A stretch of 64,000 nt of DNA, from positions 1,364,001 to 1,428,000 of the forward strand of contig OZ241334.1 in NCBI GenBank assembly GCA_965200035.1, read 5' to 3'. Each line of letters begins with the position of its first letter. The stretch's first letter is position 1. The notes beneath the pieces are model-generated. The model did not search any database and was not told the origin of the DNA. It saw only the letters and a list, made by a program, of their open reading frames with translations. This stretch comes from UBA1952 sp965200035 (lineage in GTDB: Bacteria > Bacteroidota > Bacteroidia > Chitinophagales > Chitinophagaceae). This document shows positions 44,379 to 53,074 of this stretch, one piece after another. Made by a program: the position numbers and the translations under genes.

Positions 44379-45455
44379 ATGAGTTCAGCACACAGGAAAG
44401 TTTTCTATTTTTTCAGACCTTGGCATACAGCTATTGTTGTCTTGCTAATGCTGTGCACTCTTTTATCATCCTGCCACTCACGGAAACACCATGCTATAAT
44501 ACGCGGCTTCTATTACTGGAAGACCACCTTTTCACTCAGCAGCTATGAACAGAACAGATTGGTGCAGGCCGGCTGCAATTATCTTTACCTGCGCTGTTTT
44601 GATGTGGACTGGAATATAGGTACACAGCGTCCTGAGCCGGTAGGTATTTTACGCTTTCAACAATTACCGGATGCCAACTTTCATTTCGTGCCGGTCGTAT
44701 TCATCACACAAAGCGCGATCACACATGTCGGGAACGAGCAGTTGCCGGCGCTTGCCGCGAATATATCGAAGCTGATGAATCAGCTATTTTCTGCACGTAC
44801 AATATCTTCGGAAGAAGTACAGATCGATTGCGACTGGACCGCTAATAACCGAACCGCATATTTCAATCTACTCATCCTACTGAAGCAACAGCCATTTTTC
44901 CAACATAAAAAGCTTAGCTGCACTGTACGATTGCATCAGGTGAAATACCAAATGATCAGTGGTATTCCGCCTGTGGACCGGGCACTGATTATGTGCTATA
45001 ATGTGGGCAACCTCAAGCAGCCGGGAGGGCATAATTCTATACTGGATGCAGACCTTGTTAAAGACTATTTGTCGCGGCTGTCTGCTTATCCGTTGCCGGT
45101 GGATGTGGCCTTGCCCCTGTTCCGCTGGTGCCTGCATTTCAGAAGTGGAAAGTTTCAGGGCATCTTGCGCGATGTAGCGCCGGAAGAGGTGCAGCATACT
45201 GCCTTATTTTCTTACAAAAAGGGCTCGCTTTATACCTGTGTGGCAGATACAGTCTGGCATCATTATCATTTACAATCAGGAGATGAGCTGCGCCTGGAAA
45301 GCCCTTCTCTGCAAGACATACAGGACGTGGCTTCCTTCACCGCCAATGCGGTGCGCAACGATACGGTGCACGTCCTGCTCTTCCATACCGATAGTCTAAC
45401 TTTAAGCAAATATTCCACGAATGACCTGGAAACGATCTACCATAGTTTTGATTAG
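44379..45455 (+). CDS. Lipoprotein of unknown function
   Basis: About 358 aa. N-terminal signal with lipobox (AIVVLLMLCTLLSSC, then HSRKHHA), so probably an outer- or inner-membrane lipoprotein. The body starts IIRGFYYWKTTFSL and contains EVQIDCDWTANNRTAYFNLL, LSCTVRLHQVKY, DRALIMCYNVGNL and LDVALPL-like PVDVALPLFRWC. The regular beta-strand motifs with Asp/Trp suggest a TIM-barrel like those of secreted glycoside-hydrolase-like families (DUF3142 is the nearest I can think of), not proven. The start is the ATG at 44379 (a TTG precedes it). The end overlaps the next gene by 35 bp. Confidence 0.75.
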   Translation: MSSAHRKVFYFFRPWHTAIVVLLMLCTLLSSCHSRKHHAIIRGFYYWKTTFSLSSYEQNRLVQAGCNYLYLRCFDVDWNIGTQRPEPVGILRFQQLPDANFHFVPVVFITQSAITHVGNEQLPALAANISKLMNQLFSARTISSEEVQIDCDWTANNRTAYFNLLILLKQQPFFQHKKLSCTVRLHQVKYQMISGIPPVDRALIMCYNVGNLKQPGGHNSILDADLVKDYLSRLSAYPLPVDVALPLFRWCLHFRSGKFQGILRDVAPEEVQHTALFSYKKGSLYTCVADTVWHHYHLQSGDELRLESPSLQDIQDVASFTANAVRNDTVHVLLFHTDSLTLSKYSTNDLETIYHSFD

Positions 45456-47739
45456 CATCGCAGCATTGCTGCCTCTGTATAAGCTGGTGCAGGCATGCGC
45501 AGATGGCGGCGATTATGAAGCAGAATCCACTTTTTTTGCAAATGACATTACTGCGAAGCCAGCATTCCGGCCATTTTATTATACAGATGGCCCCAAGTAT
45601 TATGATGACAGCTGGTACAATTCACCGGAGTCTCTGCCCGACCCGAACACGGATGAATGGAAGAGCTATACAGCCAATGCAGCGACCGGCGCGGATATAG
45701 ACAGCTTCATCTACAAGACTTCTTACAATGAGCTGAAATCTCTGTACGGCAATATCGAAAAGGGCACGCCGCTGGCGATGCGTCCACAGTTTGCAGGCAA
45801 TACATTCACCTCATGGTTTGAAAAAAGCAAAGATTTTGAAGCGCTCGGCTACCTGATGTATGCCAAGCAATGTGAGCCTTATGTGACTACAGAAAATGAA
45901 TGGGATCATCCCGCAGTGGATACCGGAAAGATGAGCCGCCTTGCGAAGAACGGGCAACAGCTTTATGCAGCGGCCAAAAATAATTTCATCAAGGATAAGT
46001 ACGCCTTTCAAGTCATCAGGCTTTGCCTTTATGCCAATAAGCCGGCGCAGGCCATAGAACAATTTGATAAGCTGACAGGCATGCGGGAAAATGGCAGCTA
46101 TACTTATTGGCGGAGCCTCTCGCTGAAAGCCGGCGCGCTCTTCCGGATGAAGCGGAAAAATGAGGCAGCTTACCTGTTCTCAAAGGTATTTGATCAAAGC
46201 GATTACCTGAGAAAAAGCGCGTTTGTCTCCTTCGACTGGTGTACCGGACAGGATGCAGCGCCGGTTCTTCCACTTTGTAAAACGCCGCATGAGCGCGCAG
46301 TGGTTTATGTGATGGATGGGCTTCATGAATACGACCAGGCGTTGCCGGATATAATTGCGGCTTATAGTGCCGATCCGCAGGTTACAGGGCTGGATGTACT
46401 GATGACGCGTGAGATCAATAAGGTGGAGCAGCGCTATCAGCGGCCCGGGCTTTATGCGGAACGAAATGTAGGCAGCACTTACAACTCACCGGAAAGCACG
46501 GCACAGGCTGAGCTTCAGAAACAAAAGCAATACCTGTCGCAGTTGAATGCGTTTGCGCAGAAGGCAGCTGCAGAAAAGAAGACCGGCAGCACCGCCTTCT
46601 GGTACCTGTCGGCATCGTACCTCAGCTTTATGGACCGCAATGTGGCTGATTGTAAAAAGATGATGGAGCTAGCAAAAGCCGCCGGCATGAAACCTGCGGA
46701 GCAGGATATGTACCATACGCTGCAGATCATCTACGCCGTACGCAGCAGCGGTACCATGACGGCTCAATTGGAAGCGCAACTGCTGCCGGATCTTAAATGG
46801 CTGAAAGAGCAGCACGAGCTAATGCCATTCCGTTATGCCATGAATACGATCATTACTACCGCTTACCTCAAAGCGGATGATACCGTGAAAGCCATCTACT
46901 CGCTGGGTTTGGGCAATGCCTACAATGCACCGGACTTTACGGATGATGCCGGCGGACTGCTGGAGCGCATGTCTATTGCGAAGCTGCAGGAAGTACAGGC
47001 ATTTGCCGCAAAAAGCAATAAAACTGCTTACGAGCGCTGGCTGACGGACAGCAGTATATACACTGCTGCACTGCTCTACGAACTGGAAGGCACCAAGTAC
47101 CTGAGAAAGCATCAGTTTGCCAAAGCTATTGCACCGCTGGAAAAGAGCGATAAGGCTGATATGCTTCCTGATCCTTTTACGATTGGCATTTCTGAAAAAA
47201 TGACTTGGCCGGAAGATGATTCCACACACCTGATGAGCAAACTTACGTTTGCAAAGCGCATGGCAGCGCTGGAGACCAAGCTGGCTCAAACGCCTGATGA
47301 TCCAACACTGCTGATAGAGTATGCTACCGGCCTTTACAACATGACGTACTATGGCAATGCCCACCATGCTTACACTTATTACCGCAGCACTTCTGACGAC
47401 AATGCGTATTTCAATAGTCCCGAACGTACAAAACTTTCTGAAGAGGAACAGGAGTTTTATGGGGCTATGAAAGCGGAAGCCAATTTTGCCAAAGCAGCAA
47501 TGAAAGCCAAGAACAAAGAGCAGCAGGCAAAGGCGTTATTCATGGCGGCCAAATGCTGGCAGAAACGCTGTCCCGGCAAGGCATACAGCTATTATGAGGA
47601 AGAGCAGCTGAAGATTTATTACAGCAACAGTTTGAAGAATCCTTACTTCCTGCAGTTGAAAGCGGCATCTGCCAATACGGCTTTTTATCAGGAAGCTATC
47701 GGCACCTGTGGCTATCTGCAGGACTATGCAAAGCACTAA
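45421..47739 (+). CDS. Large exported alpha-helical protein of unknown function
   Basis: 772 aa. N-terminal hydrophobic stretch (TIVLISIAALLPLYKLVQAC) is a signal peptide, possibly a lipobox ending LVQAC. The mature protein starts ADGGDYEAESTFFANDI with FRPFYYTDGPKYYDD. The rest is rich in Ala, Lys, Tyr and helix-forming pairs, with TPR/SEL1-like spacing (KNGQQLYAAAKNNF, ALFMAAKCWQKRC). I do not recognise a family. Its start lies 35 bp inside the preceding lipoprotein gene, in another frame, so the two are translationally coupled and probably act together. Confidence 0.75.
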   Translation: MTWKRSTIVLISIAALLPLYKLVQACADGGDYEAESTFFANDITAKPAFRPFYYTDGPKYYDDSWYNSPESLPDPNTDEWKSYTANAATGADIDSFIYKTSYNELKSLYGNIEKGTPLAMRPQFAGNTFTSWFEKSKDFEALGYLMYAKQCEPYVTTENEWDHPAVDTGKMSRLAKNGQQLYAAAKNNFIKDKYAFQVIRLCLYANKPAQAIEQFDKLTGMRENGSYTYWRSLSLKAGALFRMKRKNEAAYLFSKVFDQSDYLRKSAFVSFDWCTGQDAAPVLPLCKTPHERAVVYVMDGLHEYDQALPDIIAAYSADPQVTGLDVLMTREINKVEQRYQRPGLYAERNVGSTYNSPESTAQAELQKQKQYLSQLNAFAQKAAAEKKTGSTAFWYLSASYLSFMDRNVADCKKMMELAKAAGMKPAEQDMYHTLQIIYAVRSSGTMTAQLEAQLLPDLKWLKEQHELMPFRYAMNTIITTAYLKADDTVKAIYSLGLGNAYNAPDFTDDAGGLLERMSIAKLQEVQAFAAKSNKTAYERWLTDSSIYTAALLYELEGTKYLRKHQFAKAIAPLEKSDKADMLPDPFTIGISEKMTWPEDDSTHLMSKLTFAKRMAALETKLAQTPDDPTLLIEYATGLYNMTYYGNAHHAYTYYRSTSDDNAYFNSPERTKLSEEEQEFYGAMKAEANFAKAAMKAKNKEQQAKALFMAAKCWQKRCPGKAYSYYEEEQLKIYYSNSLKNPYFLQLKAASANTAFYQEAIGTCGYLQDYAKH

Positions 47740-47813
47740 ACATTATCTATACTACCAAAGCATTTTCATTGACCGTAAAAGCAGCATATCATCACAGCGC
47801 TATAAGGCAGGCA

Positions 47814-49445
47814 ATGCACATCATAAGATGCGCAGCGCATTTATGGACGGTCGTATTATGCTTCAGTGCCTGCAGACAGCAAGCCACCGAGCGGCAGGAA
47901 AAGCAGGTCTTCAACCTGAATCTTTCCTCAGGCGCGCTGGAATCGCTGGACCCCGCTTATGCCAAGGATCTTTACACAATGTGGACAACCCATATGCTAT
48001 ACAATACGCTTGTAGAGACCAATGAGCAATTGAGCGTAATGCCTTCGCTGGCCAAAAGCTGGGAGGTAAGTGAGGATGGGCTGCGCTATACTTTTCATCT
48101 GCGAAGCGATGTATATTTTCAGGACAATCCAGCCTTTGCGAATGGAAAAGGGCGGCACATGACAGCAAGCGATGTGGCTTACAGCCTGCACCGCATCATA
48201 GACCCGGCAGTCGCATCCAGCGGCGCGTGGATATTCAATGACCGGGTCACAGATAAAGATCCTTTTGTACCGGTCTCAGATACTACTCTTGTCATCAATC
48301 TCATTAGACCCTTTCGGCCTTTGTTGCCGATGCTTAGTATGCCTTACTGCTCGGTGGTGCCGCATGAAGTGGTGGAGCAATGGGGAAAGGATTATCGCCG
48401 ACATCCCTGCGGTACCGGGCCTTTCCAGTATTTCGATTGGGATGAAGGCAATGCGCTCATCTTTCATAAGTCGCCCAACTATTGGGAAAAAGACAGCATA
48501 GGCCAGCACCTTCCTTACCTCGAAGCAGTGAAGATCACTTTTTTTGACAGCAAGGCTACCGAGTTTCTCCTGTACCTACAGGGCAAGCTTGATTTTGTAA
48601 ACGGGATGGATGGCTCCTTTAAAGACCTGGTGCTGGCCAAAAACGGAACGCTGAAAAAAGAGTTTGCGCAGCACTACCGGCTTACCAAAAGCACTTACCT
48701 CAACACGGAGTACATCGGCTTTCTGGTAGATACTGCCAATGCGCTTCTGAGTCATGCCCCAACCCGCTACCGGGCCGTGCGGCAGGCGATTAATTATGCC
48801 ATAGACCGCAAGCGCATCGCCACGTATTTCCGCAATGGCATTGGCATACCGGCTACCAGCGGCTTTATTGCGGAAGGGCTTCCCGGCTTCGATACCAGCC
48901 GTACCATCGGCTATAATTATGATCCGCAAAAAGCCAGAAAATTGCTTGCAGAAGCGGGCTTCCCGAATGGCAAGGGCCTTGGCACTATTACCTTTCTTAC
49001 GCCGGATAATTTCGCGGACATTGTCAACTTCATTACTACGCAGCTTGCGGATATAGGCATTAATGCAAAGACAGAAAATATGCAGCCCAACATTTTGCGA
49101 CAGCAGATGAGCACCGGCAAAGCGCTCGCCTTTCGCGGACAATGGGTAGCCGACTATCCTGATGCGGAAACAGACCTGGCTTTTTTCAATAGCCGCCTGC
49201 CTGCGCCACCCAATTATACCCGCTTCAATAATAAAACATTCGACCGCTGGTACGATGAAAGCATGGCTTTGCCCGATACGCAGCGCTGGGTACAGTACCG
49301 CCGCATGGACAGTCTGGTGATGAGCGAAGCGCCTGTAATGGCCTTATTCTATGACCAGCTTTTGCATTTTACGCAGCAGAATGTGACCGGCTTTTCCAGC
49401 AATCCGATGAACCTGATTGATATCAAGCGGGTGCGGAAGCAATAG
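47814..49445 (+). CDS. Extracellular solute-binding lipoprotein (family 5, oligopeptide type)
   Basis: About 543 aa, SBP_bac_5 family, as in OppA/DppA. The ATG at 47814 (MHIIRCAAHLWTVVLCFSAC) ends in a lipobox, so the protein is a lipoprotein; a TTG at 47769 extends the frame but breaks the signal. Typical features: ESLDPAYAKDLY, LVETNEQLSVMPSLAKSWEV, FHLRSDVYFQD, ASDVAYSLHRI, HPCGTGPFQYFDW and YNYDPQKARKLLAEAGFP. No ABC permease or ATPase genes occur next to it, so it works with transporter parts elsewhere or only binds ligand. Confidence 0.9.
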   Translation: MHIIRCAAHLWTVVLCFSACRQQATERQEKQVFNLNLSSGALESLDPAYAKDLYTMWTTHMLYNTLVETNEQLSVMPSLAKSWEVSEDGLRYTFHLRSDVYFQDNPAFANGKGRHMTASDVAYSLHRIIDPAVASSGAWIFNDRVTDKDPFVPVSDTTLVINLIRPFRPLLPMLSMPYCSVVPHEVVEQWGKDYRRHPCGTGPFQYFDWDEGNALIFHKSPNYWEKDSIGQHLPYLEAVKITFFDSKATEFLLYLQGKLDFVNGMDGSFKDLVLAKNGTLKKEFAQHYRLTKSTYLNTEYIGFLVDTANALLSHAPTRYRAVRQAINYAIDRKRIATYFRNGIGIPATSGFIAEGLPGFDTSRTIGYNYDPQKARKLLAEAGFPNGKGLGTITFLTPDNFADIVNFITTQLADIGINAKTENMQPNILRQQMSTGKALAFRGQWVADYPDAETDLAFFNSRLPAPPNYTRFNNKTFDRWYDESMALPDTQRWVQYRRMDSLVMSEAPVMALFYDQLLHFTQQNVTGFSSNPMNLIDIKRVRKQ

Positions 49446-49499
49446 CTTTTTTCATGCAGGGACGCGAGAGAGCAACTGCACAAAGCCTGTCGCCTGTTT

Positions 49500-50180
49500 T
49501 TACATTACATATGCCCATGCAGCCATCTGCACTACAAATCCCAGCACATAGCCCACCCATATCTCCGGCGGCCGATGCTCACCCAATATCAGCCGGGCAG
49601 AACCGATGATGCCAGCAAGGACGAGCGATACCAGCAATGGTGCCAGCATGTTCACCTGGCTGGTAAATAATAATACGGTCAGGATGCCGACCATGCCCCC
49701 GGCGGCAGTGGCGTGCATGCTTACTTTGAAAAAGATGCTCACCAGAAACAAAAGGATGATGCCCCAGAACGCGCCCAGCATCAGAATCTTGATGATCGCC
49801 GGACTATCTTTCAGGTTGCTGAATACCTGCTGCACCCAGAAATAAAAAATCATGATGGTAATCAGCGGGATGATCCGGTCTTTGGGATCGCGCATATGAA
49901 TGCTTTGGATAAAATCCAGCTTCTTCATCAGCACAACGCTGAACAGCGGAAAGAAGACGGTCAGCAGCACAACCGTTCCCAAGCGGAATTTCAGGATTTC
50001 CGGAGTCAGGCTTTTGAATGCCACCGGCGAAAGCAGATACAATGCAATCGCCATGATTGTGGGCATGAATATCGGGTGAAATATATAGCTCACAATGTTC
50101 GCCAGCGTACGCAATGGCTTTGAGCTGTGCGGCACCGGCGGGGGCACTACCGGCCACGGTCTTTGTTCAGTTGATTCCAT
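49500..50180 (-). CDS. PAP2-like multi-span membrane protein
   Basis: 226 aa with six or so hydrophobic helices. The last third resembles PAP2 phosphatases: FFKVSMHATAAGG matches the position of the PSGH motif, and SARLILGEHRPPEIWVGYVLG resembles SRxxxxxHxxxD, with Arg and His kept and Glu in place of Asp. The first motif (KxxxxxxRP) is not clear (KDRIIPL may be its remnant). It may be a divergent phosphatase or an inactive relative. It starts 8 bp after metH and is in the same transcript. Confidence 0.75.
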   Translation of the reverse strand: MESTEQRPWPVVPPPVPHSSKPLRTLANIVSYIFHPIFMPTIMAIALYLLSPVAFKSLTPEILKFRLGTVVLLTVFFPLFSVVLMKKLDFIQSIHMRDPKDRIIPLITIMIFYFWVQQVFSNLKDSPAIIKILMLGAFWGIILLFLVSIFFKVSMHATAAGGMVGILTVLLFTSQVNMLAPLLVSLVLAGIIGSARLILGEHRPPEIWVGYVLGFVVQMAAWAYVM

Positions 50181-50188
50181 GTTCTTTA

Positions 50189-52858
50189 TTAATCAAGATT
50201 CGGCGAAAGCCATTTGGCAATATCATCCCGCTCCATGTTTTTGCGACGGGCATAGTCCTGCAGTTGATCTTCCTGGATCTTACCGACCCCAAAGTACACG
50301 CTTTGCGGATGCGAGAAATACCAGCCGCAGACAGAAGCGGTCGGGTACATAGCCAGCGATTCAGTCAGGGTGATGCCTGCGGCCTCGCTTGCGCCCAACA
50401 GCTCAAACAGCTTATACTTTTCCGTATGGTCAGGACACGCCGGATAGCCCGGTGCGGGACGGATGCCCCGATAGGTTTCCCTTACCAGCTCATCAATGGC
50501 CAGCGTTTCCTCTTTGGCATATCCCCACCATTCACGGCGTACGCGTAGGTGAAGCACCTCGGCAAAGGCTTCCGCCAGCCGGTCGGCCAGCGCCTGCAGG
50601 AGTATTTTGCTGTAGTCATCATGCTGCGCGGTAAAGCGCTCGATGTGTGGCTCTATTCCGTGTATAGATACGGCGAAGGCGCCTATGTGGTCTTGCTTGG
50701 CGCCTATAAAATCAGCCAGGCTCACATTAGGCTGTCCGGCGGCTTTCTTGATCTGCTGGCGCAGGCTTTCCAAATGAAAAACCGCTCCATCCACATCATG
50801 CACGGTAACAGTATCCGGTGCTGTACGGGCTGCTTCCCAGAAACCGACCACGCCTTTCGCCTGCAGCCATTTTTCTGCAATGATACTATCCAGCATGGCA
50901 TTTGCATCATTGAAAAGCTTGGTTGCTTCCTGCCCCCAATGAGCATCGCTGAGTATAGCAGGGTATTTTCCTTTCATCTCCCAGGCAATGAAGAATGGCG
51001 TCCAGTCAATGTATGGACACAGCTCTTCAATCGGGTAATTGTCAAATTCCCTGGTGCCGGTAAACTGTGGTACCGGCGGCGTATAATTATCCCAGTCAAT
51101 GGCTACGCCATTGGCCTGGGCTTCTGCAAAAGTCAGGTATTGCTTGGCCGTCTTTTTCCGGTCAAAGTCACCTTTCAGCGTGATGTACTCATTGTTTACC
51201 TCATCGAGATAAGGTTGCTTGCTCTGATCATTGAGCAAAGTGCCGGCTACCGTCACGCTGCGGCTGGCATCCAGCACATGCACCACTCCATGCTCGTATT
51301 CAGGAGCAATCTTTACAGCTGTGTGCATCCGCGATGTAGTTGCTCCGCCAATCAATAAAGGCTGGCTCATGCCACGGCGCTTCATCTCTTTGGCCACATG
51401 CACCATTTCGTCCAGCGATGGGGTAATCAACCCGCTCAGCCCTACAATATCCACACCTTCTTTCTGCGCGGTGTCCAATATCTTATCGGCAGGCACCATG
51501 ACACCCAGATCTATGATATCATAGCCATTGCAGGCCAGCACAACGCCTACAATATTCTTGCCGATATCGTGCACATCGCCCTTTACAGTGGCCAGCAGCA
51601 CTTTGGCAGCGCCGCCTTGTTTGGCATCCGGGTTGTCCAGCTTTTCCTGCTCGATGAATGGGGTGAGATAGGCCACGCTCTTCTTCATCACGCGGGCGCT
51701 TTTTACTACTTGAGGCAAAAACATCTTACCGGAACCGAACAGATCACCGACTGTATTCATCCCATCCATCAGCGGACCTTCGATCACATCGAGCGGGCGG
51801 CTCATAGACTGGCGGGCTTCTTCGGTATCTGCATCTATATAGTCTGTAATGCCGTTGACGAGTGCGTGCGCCAGCCTTTTCGTTACAGGCAGACTGCGCC
51901 ATGCATGGTCCGCTTTAGTCGTTTCCTTGCCTTTGGTTTTAACCGTTTCGGCAAAGGTGACCAGCTTCTCCGTAGCATCAGGATGGCGGTTCAGGATTAC
52001 ATCTTCGCAGAGCATTCTCAGCTCAGGCTCTATCTCATCATACACCACGAGCTGGCCGGCATTTACGATGCCCATGTCCATACCCGCTTTAATGGCGTAA
52101 TATAGGAATACACTATGGATGGCTTCGCGCACTGCATCATTCCCCCGAAAGGAAAAGGACACATTGCTCACGCCGCCGCTTATCTTGGCCAGAGGCATTT
52201 CCTGCTTGATGATGCGGGTTGCTTCGATGAAATCTACCGCATAATTATTGTGCTCTTCGATACCGGTGGCTACTGCAAAAATATTGGGATCAAAGATGAT
52301 ATCGCTCGGGTGAAAACCTACCTGCTGCGTGAGTATGTTGTAAGCCTTCCGGCAGATTTCTATGCGACGCTGCAAGGTATCGGCCTGCCCCTGCTCATCA
52401 AAAGCCATAACCACTACCGATGCACCATAATTGCGGCAGATGCGCGCCTGCTGAATAAATTTTTCTTCTCCTTCCTTCATGGAGATGGAGTTCACAATAC
52501 ATTTGCCCTGCACACATTTCAGTCCGGCTTCGATGATCTCAAATTTGCTTGAATCGATCATGACCGGAATACGGGCAATGTCGGGCTCGCTCTGCACCAG
52601 ATTCAGGAAAGTAGTCATTGCCTGTACGCCATCCAAGAGCGCATCATCCATATTTACGTCGATCACCTGAGCGCCGCTTTCTACCTGCTGGCGGGCTACG
52701 CTCAGCGCTTCTTCATAATTATTCTCGCGGATCAGCCGGGCAAATTTCTTGGAGCCGGTTACATTGGTACGCTCCCCTACATTGATAAAATTGGATTCCG
52801 GGCGCACCACCAGGGGCTCAAGGCCGCTCAGGCGGAGGTATGGATGAATGACGGACAT
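50189..52858 (-). CDS. metH: Cobalamin-dependent methionine synthase, C-terminal modules (split MetH)
   Basis: 889 aa against about 1230 for full-length MetH. It starts directly at the pterin/methyltetrahydrofolate-binding domain (NFINVGERTNVTGSKKF), then the B12-binding cap and Rossmann domain (KGDVHDIGKNIVGVVLACNG with the His ligand, DLGVMVPADKI), and the SAM-activation domain (CPYIDWTPFFIAWEM, RPAPGYPACPDHTEK). The N-terminal homocysteine methyltransferase module is absent and not in the window, so it must be a separate gene. Such split MetH is known in Bacteroidota. Start ATG with -7 element 31 bp upstream. Confidence 0.93.
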   Translation of the reverse strand: MSVIHPYLRLSGLEPLVVRPESNFINVGERTNVTGSKKFARLIRENNYEEALSVARQQVESGAQVIDVNMDDALLDGVQAMTTFLNLVQSEPDIARIPVMIDSSKFEIIEAGLKCVQGKCIVNSISMKEGEEKFIQQARICRNYGASVVVMAFDEQGQADTLQRRIEICRKAYNILTQQVGFHPSDIIFDPNIFAVATGIEEHNNYAVDFIEATRIIKQEMPLAKISGGVSNVSFSFRGNDAVREAIHSVFLYYAIKAGMDMGIVNAGQLVVYDEIEPELRMLCEDVILNRHPDATEKLVTFAETVKTKGKETTKADHAWRSLPVTKRLAHALVNGITDYIDADTEEARQSMSRPLDVIEGPLMDGMNTVGDLFGSGKMFLPQVVKSARVMKKSVAYLTPFIEQEKLDNPDAKQGGAAKVLLATVKGDVHDIGKNIVGVVLACNGYDIIDLGVMVPADKILDTAQKEGVDIVGLSGLITPSLDEMVHVAKEMKRRGMSQPLLIGGATTSRMHTAVKIAPEYEHGVVHVLDASRSVTVAGTLLNDQSKQPYLDEVNNEYITLKGDFDRKKTAKQYLTFAEAQANGVAIDWDNYTPPVPQFTGTREFDNYPIEELCPYIDWTPFFIAWEMKGKYPAILSDAHWGQEATKLFNDANAMLDSIIAEKWLQAKGVVGFWEAARTAPDTVTVHDVDGAVFHLESLRQQIKKAAGQPNVSLADFIGAKQDHIGAFAVSIHGIEPHIERFTAQHDDYSKILLQALADRLAEAFAEVLHLRVRREWWGYAKEETLAIDELVRETYRGIRPAPGYPACPDHTEKYKLFELLGASEAAGITLTESLAMYPTASVCGWYFSHPQSVYFGVGKIQEDQLQDYARRKNMERDDIAKWLSPNLD

Positions 52859-52889
52859 TGGTTGATCTTAAAAGTTGCTGAACAGGCCG

Positions 52890-52897
52890 CAAAGATA
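52890..52897 (-). promoter_or_regulatory. -7 element of metH
   Basis: Minus strand TATCTTTG, a perfect TAnnTTTG match, followed by CGGCC, 31 bp before the ATG at 52858. The leader is too short for a known B12 or SAM riboswitch. Confidence 0.65.
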
Positions 52898-52973
52898 GGC
52901 ATAGGCGGGGTGATGATCGGGCTTTATTGCCTGTGCCCGACCTTAGGTTGGTCTTGGATTGAAGTGCCCTTTG

Positions 52974-53008
52974 ACGGTTCAGGCCGGCTGCGCTCGTCCC
53001 GACCCTGC
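52974..53008 (+). repeat. REP-like element, copy 3
   Basis: Reads ACGGTTCAGGCCGGCTGCGC then TCGTCCCGACCCTGC, two bases longer than copy 2 in the middle. It lies between the metH promoter and the yidC terminator. Confidence 0.65.
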
Positions 53009-53012
53009 CTTA

Positions 53013-53049
53013 CTAAAAACGCTGGCAGAGTTTTAACCGTGCCAGCGTT
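53013..53049 (-). terminator. Terminator after yidC
   Basis: On the minus strand, stem AACGCTGGCA and TGCCAGCGTT (53040-53049 / 53018-53027), 12-nt loop, followed by TTTAG. It lies 26 bp after the yidC stop. Confidence 0.85.
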
Positions 53050-53074
53050 CGTTGAAAAAATTGACTTACCGAAT

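Noticed and set aside
52859..53074. B12 or SAM riboswitch upstream of metH
   Set aside because: The -7 element is only 31 bp before the ATG, which leaves no room for a riboswitch aptamer; no conserved B12-box was seen.
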